A DNA stretch of 5,285 nucleotides from CALVGQ01 sp031551965 (lineage in GTDB: Bacteria; Bacillota_I; Bacilli_A; Erysipelotrichales; Erysipelotrichaceae): positions 1 to 5,285 of the forward strand of contig JAVBMW010000005.1 in assembly GCA_031551965.1 (NCBI GenBank). The letters are read 5' to 3'. A program made the position numbers and the translations under genes. The notes below the pieces were generated by a model that was given only the letters and a program-made list of their open reading frames with translations, was not told the DNA's origin and ran no database searches. Positions 1-5,285 of the stretch are shown one piece after another; the stretch's first letter is position 1, and each line of letters opens with the position of its first letter.

Positions 1-618
1 TGTTTGGTTTTTATATACCAACATCTTTGCATCATAATATTCATCGATCGATTTGAATACATCAAGATGATCAGGCGTTAAGTTGATGCAAACTGAAACT
101 GAAGGTTTAAAACGTGTAATTCCAATAAGTTGAAAGGCAGCGATTTCAAGCGCAATATCACAAGGTGTGTTACCTTGCTGAAGAACGATTTGACTTAAAG
201 GTAATCCAATATTACCAGCCGCAAAGGCATGGTTGGGATTTTTCTTTTTTAGAAATTCTCCAAGTAAAGTTGTTGTAGTTGTTTTACCATTAGTTCCTGT
301 AATAGCTCCATAATTGTAATTCTGAGAATTTCGGTAGGCAACTTCAATTTCGTTAAAAATAGGAATTCGTTTATCTACAAACTTCTTTACAAAGGGAACA
401 GTATAAGGAATACCTGGATTCTTCACAATAAAATCCCAGTTTATTTCTTCTAGTATTTGTGGATGACCTTCATCATACACTGCGATCTTCAATTTTTGTA
501 GTTCATCTTTATTTTCAATTTTCTTTGAATCTGTTATATAAACTTCATAACCCTTTTTCGCTAATAATTTCGATACTGATGTTCCACTTATCGCTGCACC
601 AATGACTAATACTTTCAT
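1..618 (-). CDS. murD: UDP-N-acetylmuramoylalanine--D-glutamate ligase MurD (5' part, 206 codons, runs off window)
   Basis: MurD is the cytoplasmic ATP-dependent ligase that adds D-glutamate to UDP-MurNAc-L-alanine, the second amino-acid step of the peptidoglycan precursor. I translated the frame by hand from the ATG at 618. It stays open to the window edge and covers the N-terminal and most of the central domain, a bit under half of a normal ~450-residue MurD. Visible family marks are the glycine-rich N-terminal nucleotide-fold turn (GAAISG, residues 7-12), KNPGIP (66-71), the ATP P-loop TGTNGKTT (107-114), GNIG (135-138), the Mg-binding Glu in LEIAAFQL (E158), NLTPDHLD with H184, and K198, which lines up with the lysine carbamylated in the E. 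coli enzyme. The start lies 1 nt after the mraY stop, and a G-run at 628-632 inside the mraY end serves as ribosome binding site. One oddity: the usual SSFQL is AAFQL. Identity is secure; the C-terminal domain is not visible. Confidence 0.96.
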   Translation of the reverse strand, partial: MKVLVIGAAISGTSVSKLLAKKGYEVYITDSKKIENKDELQKLKIAVYDEGHPQILEEINWDFIVKNPGIPYTVPFVKKFVDKRIPIFNEIEVAYRNSQNYNYGAITGTNGKTTTTTLLGEFLKKKNPNHAFAAGNIGLPLSQIVLQQGNTPCDIALEIAAFQLIGITRFKPSVSVCINLTPDHLDVFKSIDEYYDAKMLVYKNQT

Positions 619-619
619 T

Positions 620-1582
620 TTAAATTACCCCCATTAAAAATCCTAAGATTGCACAAATAAAACCAATCATCCAAAATAGGATCACTACTTTGGGTTCACT
701 CATTCCATTTAATTTAAAGGCATAGTGAATTGGTGTATATCTGAATACTCTTTTATGAAATAATTTAACTGAACCGATTTGAATGATGACACAGAGTGTT
801 TCCCAGACAAATACACCACCAATAATAACTAAGGCAACTTCTTGTTTTAAGACCATTGCGATAGCTGCAAGTGCTCCTCCTAGTGCTAAACTACCTGCAT
901 CTCCCATAAAGATCTTTGCCGGATGCATATTGAACTTTAAATAGCCTAAAAGTGAACCCATAATACAAAGTATGAATGCTGCGATAAGGATTTGATCCTG
1001 TTGTAAAGCAAGTAAGACAAAGGGTGAAAAGGCTAAAAAGCTCGTCCCCCCTGCCAAACCATCCATCCCATCTGTTAAATTAACACCATTGGATGCCCCT
1101 GTAAACATAAAGAAAATAAGTGGCATATATAACGTCCCTAAGTAGATCGTATTTTTGAAAAATGGGATCGTAACTGAAAGGTCAGCATTTTCTTTATACA
1201 AAAAGAAAAACAACACTGCCAATAAAAACTGCATAAGAAATTTAACTGATGCAGGTAATCCTGCATTATTTTTTTGAACGACAATTATGAAATCATCAAT
1301 AAAGCCTATTAGCCCATACCCAAGATAAGCCATCATTACGATTCGAGCAAGTGGATCTTGTATCGATTCAGGATACATGATAACCATCATCACAAGTGGT
1401 ACTACCACAAAAAGCACACCACCCATTGTAGGTGTCTTTGCTTTATTTTTAAATTCATCTAAGGCATATTCACTGACAGCTTGATTGTAGTTGATTCTAT
1501 GTAAGAAGCGGATGTAAAACGGCATCAATACGACTACGGCCAGTCCACTTCCTATAAAACCACATATTAATTTTAAACTCAT
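620..1582 (-). CDS. mraY: Phospho-N-acetylmuramoyl-pentapeptide transferase MraY
   Basis: MraY is the polytopic membrane enzyme that transfers phospho-MurNAc-pentapeptide from UDP to undecaprenyl phosphate, giving lipid I and UMP. At 320 residues it is full length (about 320-360 in the family), with some ten hydrophobic segments spread over the whole chain. Family motifs in order are TPTMGG (50-55), FIDDF with the Asp pair D96/D97, NLTDGMDGLAGG (168-179), NMHPAKIFMGDAGS (218-231, with D228) and TPIHYAFKLNG (283-293). The last is normally PIHHHFE; here only the first His (H286) remains. That residue lines up with the His reported as essential in the B. subtilis enzyme (H289, from memory), so activity is expected. 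The ATG at 1582 follows the murE stop by 2 nt and is served by an AAAGGGGG site (1591-1598) inside the end of murE, which makes translational coupling likely. The stop is TAA at 620-622, immediately before murD. Confidence 0.97.
   Translation of the reverse strand: MSLKLICGFIGSGLAVVVLMPFYIRFLHRINYNQAVSEYALDEFKNKAKTPTMGGVLFVVVPLVMMVIMYPESIQDPLARIVMMAYLGYGLIGFIDDFIIVVQKNNAGLPASVKFLMQFLLAVLFFFLYKENADLSVTIPFFKNTIYLGTLYMPLIFFMFTGASNGVNLTDGMDGLAGGTSFLAFSPFVLLALQQDQILIAAFILCIMGSLLGYLKFNMHPAKIFMGDAGSLALGGALAAIAMVLKQEVALVIIGGVFVWETLCVIIQIGSVKLFHKRVFRYTPIHYAFKLNGMSEPKVVILFWMIGFICAILGFLMGVI
628..632 (-). promoter_or_regulatory. Ribosome binding site of murD, inside the mraY 3' end
   Basis: GGGGG, followed by TAA, lies 9 nt before the murD ATG at 618 and inside the last codons of mraY. 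It supports the murD start and the same coupled arrangement as between murE and mraY. Confidence 0.7.
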
Positions 1583-1584
1583 CT

Positions 1585-2973
1585 TTATTTCCCCCTTTGA
1601 CCAAAAGATTCAATTACTTTTCGATCATTGAATTGTATTTTTTTATTTGAAAAAGTTTGATAGTTCTCGTTGCCTCTACCCACAACGATTATTATATCAG
1701 ACTTTTCCGCTGAGGAAAGGGTATTTTTTATCGCAAGCTCCCGTTTACGGATGATATATTGTAATCCATTGCAACCTTTGCAAATATCTTCAATGATTTG
1801 ATCGGGATCTTCGTTTCGAGGATTATCATCACAAAGGATGACTTGATCTGCGTATTCACAAGCTATTTTGCCCATTAATGGACGCTTTTGTTTCTCTCTT
1901 TGACCTCCACAGCCAAAGATCACAATGAGTCTGTTCACTTTAACTGAACTAAAGAATTTCAATGTTTCTTCAAATGCTTTGGCTGTATGTGCATAATCAA
2001 CATAAACAAGTGGTTCATCTAAAATTTTTTCAAAACGACCTATTACAGGCTTTACTTGGGCTATCCACTCTAAACACATTTCATAGTTTAAATCAAGAAT
2101 TTTTGCGATGGCAATTGAACTACAAAGATTATAAACATTCACTCTCGATAAAAGTGGGGTCGTAATGAATTGATCGTTTAATGTAAATGTCGTCATTTCT
2201 TTTGTACATTCAATGTTGTCGATTTTAAAATCTTTTGAATTAGTTCCAATTCCGATCGTATTAGATTTGCATATTTTTTTAAATCTTAAAAGTTGGGGAT
2301 CATCTTCATTAAAGATCACAGTACCATTTTCTTTTACATAACACATAGCCATTTTTTTACTCTCAATGTAATTTTCAAGTGTACCATGTTGATCAAGATG
2401 ATCTTGGCTGATATTGGTATAAATCAAGACATCAAATTTTATACCATATATTCTTTTTTGGGATAGTGCTGTAGAGCTAACTTCCATGATCAATATTTTT
2501 ATTTTCTTTTTAATGCATTGATTCATTGTTTTTACTACGATTTCATTTTTTGGTGTGGTATTGATTGTTTCAATAATATCTTGATCAACTTCAATACCAC
2601 TTGTGCCAATCACAACGCTTGGCACATCAAAGTACCGTAGCATGGCTTTTGTTAAGCTTGCTACACTACTTTTCCCGTTTGTACCTGTGATGGCTATCGT
2701 AAATAGTTGAGTGCTAGGCTCATTGTAAAAAGTGTGTAATAAGATTCCTAATGCTTCTTTTGCATCTTTGATTTGAATACACCAAGGGTGATCAAGTTCA
2801 GTTAATACAATAGCTTGATTGTTTAAAGCCTCTTCAATGTATTCATCAGTAATGGATACAAAGATACTGCCCTTACGCGTTTCTTTTGAATTACTCGTGA
2901 TCAAAGTAATGATTTGATCATCATCGCTTTCTATACTTAATGTTTTTAGTAAATCATTCAGTCTTTTCTTCAC
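1585..2973 (-). CDS. murE: UDP-N-acetylmuramyl-tripeptide synthetase MurE (predicted meso-DAP-adding)
   Basis: MurE is the cytoplasmic ATP-dependent ligase that adds the third amino acid to UDP-MurNAc-Ala-D-Glu. Counting from the GTG at 2973 gives 462 residues, slightly short for the family (about 480-500). Motifs are the P-loop TGTNGKSS (96-103), NTTP (138-141), EVSS (E164), DHLDQHG (191-197), the carbamylated-lysine position K206, VDYAHT (325-330), FGCGGQRE (353-360), DNPRNEDP (383-390) and GRGNENYQ (432-439). DNPR, with R359, G432 and E436, is the pattern of meso-diaminopimelate ligases rather than lysine ligases, so mDAP is the predicted substrate. The start is uncertain. The frame is open upstream with a TTG at 3036, ATGs at 3003 and 2997, and the GTG chosen here. 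I prefer GTG because KKRLNDLL then matches the usual MurE N-terminus and the overlap with pbp is only 20 nt, but no start has a strong ribosome binding site. The N-terminal UDP-binding loop is about 8 residues shorter than usual. Confidence 0.95.
   Translation of the reverse strand: MKKRLNDLLKTLSIESDDDQIITLITSNSKETRKGSIFVSITDEYIEEALNNQAIVLTELDHPWCIQIKDAKEALGILLHTFYNEPSTQLFTIAITGTNGKSSVASLTKAMLRYFDVPSVVIGTSGIEVDQDIIETINTTPKNEIVVKTMNQCIKKKIKILIMEVSSTALSQKRIYGIKFDVLIYTNISQDHLDQHGTLENYIESKKMAMCYVKENGTVIFNEDDPQLLRFKKICKSNTIGIGTNSKDFKIDNIECTKEMTTFTLNDQFITTPLLSRVNVYNLCSSIAIAKILDLNYEMCLEWIAQVKPVIGRFEKILDEPLVYVDYAHTAKAFEETLKFFSSVKVNRLIVIFGCGGQREKQKRPLMGKIACEYADQVILCDDNPRNEDPDQIIEDICKGCNGLQYIIRKRELAIKNTLSSAEKSDIIIVVGRGNENYQTFSNKKIQFNDRKVIESFGQRGK
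1591..1598 (-). promoter_or_regulatory. Ribosome binding site of mraY, inside the murE 3' end
   Basis: AAAGGGGG lies 8 nt before the mraY ATG and within the last codons of murE. A ribosome finishing murE would cover or expose it, so mraY translation is probably coupled to murE. Confidence 0.75.
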
Positions 2974-4870
2974 CAAGATAGATCCACACCGTTCCATATT
3001 CATTGATTTTTGTACCAGCAGCTGGGAGTTGATCAATGACTGTATCTCCCTGCCCCATAAATACGATATCTAGATTTTGATTTCTGACATCTTTTTTTGA
3101 TGATCCGATATAATTTGGGATCTCCACTAAAATTGGATCACCCCATAGTTTGATTTTTTGTAACTGCTGCGTTGTTTTAGGTACATTATAATACGCTAGA
3201 ATGTCTTCTAAGGCATTTTTAACTAATGGGCTAACTACAGTTCCCCCATATTGAACATCGTTTTTAGGGGCATCTAATGCCATGTAGATAACGATTTCAG
3301 GGTTATCGATCGGTGCTGCACAAATATAAGATAAGATATACTCCCCTACTAAGTATCTGCCATCTACCGCCTTTTGAGCAGTTCCTGTTTTACCACCGAT
3401 TTTGTAACCGTTGATATAGCTTCCTTTAGCTCCTCCATAGGCAACAACGCTTTCAAGTGCAGCTCTCATTTTGAAGGAAGTTTCTTCACTAACAACTCTT
3501 CTAAGCATATTGGGTTCTACTTGAAATAATACATCTTTCGTTGTTGGATGAAGGACTGCTTTAGTAATGTATGGTTGATAATAATAACCCCCATTGATTG
3601 TTGCACTAAACGCCATGACGAGTTGTAAAGCAGTGACTGATAAACCTTGTCCAAATCCAACAGTTGCCTGTTCAAGAGGTCCAAATGCTTCATCAGTAAA
3701 TAAAATCCCAGTTGATTCACCTGGAAGATCAACACCTGTTTTACTACCAAAATTAAAATCGGTCAGATATTTTTGAAGATTTTCTTTTCCTAATAGTTGA
3801 GCAACATGGACAAAACATGGATTACTTGAATTTTGTAAACATTCCATGTATGTTTGATATCCATGGCCCCCTGCTTTCCAAGATTTTAGTCGTGCCCCTT
3901 CAACAATCTCCGCTCCTGTATCATTGTAATGATCTTTTTCCATATCAAACATTTTTTCTTCCATTCCAGCAGCAAAGGTGATCGTTTTAAAGGTTGATCC
4001 AGGTTCATAACTTTTCCAAACAGGCAAATTATGATTGTATGTGCTTGAATCATATTCCTGATAATGGTTTGGATCAAAGTCTGGTTTTGAAACCATCGCA
4101 AGAATTTCTCCTGTGTTGGGATTGACCGCAATTGCCCAAACTGCATCAGGATCATATCGATCCATTGCATTGTTGCATTCTCTTTCTAAAATATCCTGGA
4201 TCGTCTTATCAATTGTAAGCACGACATCCATTCCTTGACCCGGTGCTACATAACGCTCACTATACGTTGTCACCGGATGCCCTTTAGCATCAAACGGTAT
4301 TTTCATACTTCCACTATTTGCCTTTAGAATATCCTCATACTGAAATTCTAAACCTGCAAGTCCTTGATTGTCTGCCCCAGTAAATCCCAATACCTGAGCT
4401 AAGTAGTTTCCATTTGGATAATATCGTAAACTATCTTGTACTAAATACACCCCATCAAGATCTGCCTGAGCTATTTTAATCGCCTGATCATTGCTGATAA
4501 GCTTCCCAGCTGGATTGATTCGCTGTGTACTTGATCTTTTACTGATCCTATCAAAAATACTTTCTTTATCAGTTTCAAGTACTTCTGCCAAAAAACTCGC
4601 GGTGCTTTCTTTATCAACGATTTGTGCAGGAACGACCATTACTGATGTACTGGGTATATCCATCGCTAACACATTTCCGTTGATATCTAGAATATTTCCT
4701 CTTAATCCTGAAACTGGAAAATCCCTTTCCCATAAATCCAAAGCTTTTGCATACAACTCATCTCTTTGAACAAGCTGTAGCCAAGCAAGTTTTCCAACAA
4801 TTGCCGCAAATAAAAGTGATGCCGCAATCGCAATGATCTTGATTCTTTTTTTAACAATGCTGGGTAACAT
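2954..4870 (-). CDS. Class B penicillin-binding protein, SpoVD/FtsI-type transpeptidase with one PASTA domain
   Basis: This is a membrane-anchored D,D-transpeptidase that cross-links peptidoglycan outside the membrane, of the type used for septum or spore-cortex synthesis. Of its 638 residues, about 10-34 form the single N-terminal membrane anchor, preceded by a basic KKRIK. The dimerisation/pedestal domain starts at RGNILD (57-62) and runs to about 200. The transpeptidase domain (about 245-555) has all three active-site motifs: STFK with the acylated S292, SSN (348-350) and KTGTA (494-498). One PASTA domain (about 578-636) closes the protein, as in B. subtilis SpoVD; PbpB of that species has two. 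The start is the ATG at 4870 with a strong GAGGTGA site. It is first in the operon and its 3' end overlaps murE. Two cysteines (C344, C352) flank the SSN motif. Because it may be the only cluster PBP, I cannot tell a sporulation role (spoVD) from a division role (ftsI/pbpB) and give no symbol. Confidence 0.95.
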   Translation of the reverse strand: MLPSIVKKRIKIIAIAASLLFAAIVGKLAWLQLVQRDELYAKALDLWERDFPVSGLRGNILDINGNVLAMDIPSTSVMVVPAQIVDKESTASFLAEVLETDKESIFDRISKRSSTQRINPAGKLISNDQAIKIAQADLDGVYLVQDSLRYYPNGNYLAQVLGFTGADNQGLAGLEFQYEDILKANSGSMKIPFDAKGHPVTTYSERYVAPGQGMDVVLTIDKTIQDILERECNNAMDRYDPDAVWAIAVNPNTGEILAMVSKPDFDPNHYQEYDSSTYNHNLPVWKSYEPGSTFKTITFAAGMEEKMFDMEKDHYNDTGAEIVEGARLKSWKAGGHGYQTYMECLQNSSNPCFVHVAQLLGKENLQKYLTDFNFGSKTGVDLPGESTGILFTDEAFGPLEQATVGFGQGLSVTALQLVMAFSATINGGYYYQPYITKAVLHPTTKDVLFQVEPNMLRRVVSEETSFKMRAALESVVAYGGAKGSYINGYKIGGKTGTAQKAVDGRYLVGEYILSYICAAPIDNPEIVIYMALDAPKNDVQYGGTVVSPLVKNALEDILAYYNVPKTTQQLQKIKLWGDPILVEIPNYIGSSKKDVRNQNLDIVFMGQGDTVIDQLPAAGTKINEYGTVWIYLGEEKTE

Positions 4871-4874
4871 AAGA

Positions 4875-4881
4875 TCACCTC
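4875..4881 (-). promoter_or_regulatory. Ribosome binding site of the pbp gene
   Basis: GAGGTGA is a near-complete anti-16S match 4 nt before the ATG at 4870. It is the best ribosome binding site in the window. It fixes the start of the penicillin-binding protein and argues against any of the upstream short frames being fused to it. Confidence 0.85.
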
Positions 4882-4896
4882 ATTGCATTGTATGAA

Positions 4897-4926
4897 AAAA
4901 TAGTTGTGACTATTCATAACTATTTT
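4897..4926. repeat. 30-bp AT-rich dyad between the leader ORF and pbp; operator or weak terminator/attenuator
   Basis: The arms AAAATAGTT (as read on either strand) at 4897-4905 and AACTATTTT at 4918-4926 are perfect 9-bp inverted repeats. Inside them, after one mismatched pair, TGA and TCA add 3 bp around a 4-base centre. On the minus strand the second arm runs into six Ts, so the transcript could form a terminator-like hairpin 15 nt before the pbp ribosome binding site. The stem is almost all A-U, so termination would be weak. A protein-binding operator is an equally good reading. The dyad is directly visible; the function is inferred. Confidence 0.55.
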
Positions 4927-4929
4927 AAT

Positions 4930-5112
4930 TTAGGTTTTAGCTAATACATCTTCAAAATCAATTATGTTTTCAAGACTTTCTTTATGCACCAGCAAATATT
5001 GCTTGTTTTCAAATACTTGATCACTGTACTTTAAGTTTGGATTAGTTTTAACGAAAACAGCATCGACATTATAAAAATTCGAACATTTTTTTAAAAATGA
5101 TTCTTTCCTCAA
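4930..5112 (-). pseudogene. Small open frame upstream of pbp, possible remnant of an amino-acid ABC transporter binding protein
   Basis: A 60-codon frame from a TTG at 5112 to TAA at 4930-4932. It has no membrane segment, so it is not FtsL, the usual neighbour at this place. The frame is open further upstream, to a TAG at 5200-5202, but with no ATG or GTG, and the TTG has no clear ribosome binding site. The residues NVDAVFV, then YSDQVFENKQYLLVHKES, then DFEDVLAK resemble, in order, the central part of family 3 solute-binding proteins (VDAxxxG, FSDPYxxxKQxLLVxKxS, SxEDLxGK). The frame stops where that family would continue for another hundred residues. This suggests a gene fragment left in the leader, though the similarity is from memory and short. 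Alternatives are a real leader peptide or chance coding. A LysR-type effector-domain piece would look similar. Confidence 0.3.
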
Positions 5113-5133
5113 ACTTGAAGAAGTTAGATAAGT

Positions 5134-5162
5134 ATTATTACTATATCTCAGTTTGTTGACAA
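5134..5162 (-). promoter_or_regulatory. Candidate sigma-A promoter for the pbp-murE-mraY-murD operon
   Basis: TTGTCA at 5162-5157 (one base from TTGACA) and AATAAT at 5139-5134 (one base from TATAAT) are separated by 17 nt. Transcription would start near 5127, giving a leader of roughly 255 nt before pbp. It is the best promoter-like pair I found by eye upstream of pbp and lies downstream of a terminator-like hairpin, as expected for an operon start. AT-rich sequence produces such matches by chance, so confidence is moderate. Confidence 0.45.
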
Positions 5163-5240
5163 AGTGGTACTTATTTTTAGGTATCGCTTTTCTTTTTGTC
5201 TAATTTTCTCACATTTGAAGAATTTTTGTGGTTTTAAGCG

Positions 5241-5270
5241 AAAATAAAAGATGAATTGAAGCTCCATCTT
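5241..5270 (-). terminator. Candidate rho-independent terminator of an upstream minus-strand gene
   Basis: On the minus strand, AAGATGGA (5270-5263) can pair with TTCATCTT (5255-5248) to give 8 bp with one G-U pair and a 7-nt loop, followed by TTATTTT (5247-5241). The stem is short and not GC-rich. If real it ends a gene lying beyond 5285 and makes pbp the first gene of its own transcript. Confidence 0.4.
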
Positions 5271-5285
5271 GCCATTCTTTTTAGA

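Larger units (their letters stand above)
4871..5285. other. 415-bp leader/intergenic region upstream of pbp
   Basis: No gene I recognise. It holds, from right to left, a terminator-like hairpin, a promoter-like pair, the small TTG-started frame, the 30-bp dyad and the pbp ribosome binding site. Another minus-strand frame is open from the window edge to TGA at 5148-5150 (45 codons), rich in Lys and Phe with no recognisable motif, and it crosses the hairpin, so I do not call it. I saw no T-box or riboswitch consensus and no tRNA. Confidence 0.6.

Noticed and set aside
1962..2165. Plus-strand 67-codon frame inside murE
   Set aside because: Antisense shadow of the murE coding sequence, without a ribosome binding site or recognisable product.
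3728..3742. A second Lys-Thr-Gly in the PBP (SKTG, residues 376-379)
   Set aside because: It lies before the true KTGTA at 494-498, in the GSKTGVDLPGE segment typical of the family, and is not the active-site motif.
3517..4170. Further frames on both strands inside pbp (for example 3517-3750, 3594-3776, 3886-4170)
   Set aside because: They lie wholly inside the transpeptidase coding sequence, whose motifs are all intact, and are out-of-frame shadows.
4882..4893. Two-codon ATG-CAA-TGA and ATG-AGG-TGA mini-frames before the pbp ribosome binding site
   Set aside because: They have no ribosome binding site of their own and are of a size expected by chance.
4702..4917. 71-codon minus-strand frame starting in the dyad and overlapping the pbp start
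   Set aside because: It overlaps the well-supported pbp N-terminus in another frame, has no ribosome binding site and the product has no family character.
5156..5184. Perfect TTGACA on the plus strand (5156-5161) as a rightward promoter
   Set aside because: The sequence 16-18 nt downstream (AGGTAT and shifts) is a poor -10, and no plus-strand gene follows within the window. The match overlaps the minus-strand TTGTCA.
5148..5285. Minus-strand frame open from the window edge to TGA at 5148-5150
   Set aside because: No recognisable motif, low-complexity Lys/Phe content, and it crosses a terminator-like hairpin and the candidate promoter. It could be the tail of an upstream gene but I cannot support it.

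Overview
This is an AT-rich stretch with every convincing gene on the minus strand. It reads as the 5' part of a peptidoglycan (dcw-type) operon of a low-GC Gram-positive bacterium. In transcription order, right to left, it holds a class B penicillin-binding protein (4870 to 2954), murE (about 2973 to 1585), mraY (1582 to 620) and the first 206 codons of murD (618 to 1, running off the window). The order pbp-murE-mraY-murD without murF between murE and mraY is the Firmicutes arrangement. TGA ends the pbp gene and the purine-rich ribosome binding sites are good, so the ordinary bacterial code applies. The protein style would fit an Erysipelotrichia-like or neighbouring Bacillota lineage, but that is an impression from sequence style and no marker gene settles it.

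The genes are packed: pbp and murE overlap, murE and mraY are 2 nt apart, and mraY and murD are 1 nt apart. The ribosome binding sites of mraY and murD lie inside the last codons of the gene before. They should be translated from one transcript. MurD adds D-Glu to UDP-MurNAc-Ala, MurE adds the third residue (its DNPR motif predicts meso-diaminopimelate), MraY moves the finished UDP-MurNAc-pentapeptide onto undecaprenyl phosphate in the membrane, and the PBP cross-links the final product outside the membrane.

The 415 bases to the right of the pbp start (4871-5285) hold no gene I can name. Going toward pbp they contain a terminator-like hairpin (5241-5270), a sigma-A-like promoter (5162 to 5134), a small open frame (5112 to 4930) that faintly resembles an internal piece of an amino-acid-binding ABC transporter protein, a 30-bp AT-rich dyad (4897-4926) and the strong pbp ribosome binding site. 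The usual upstream partners ftsL, rsmH (mraW) and mraZ are absent from this stretch, so the cluster appears to start at pbp here.

I found no mobile element, CRISPR array, rRNA or tRNA, and nothing that looks like an undescribed multi-gene system. The points worth a second look are the leader of the operon, the reduced His motif of MraY, the shortened N-terminal loop of MurE and a local excess of GATC/TGATCA words.
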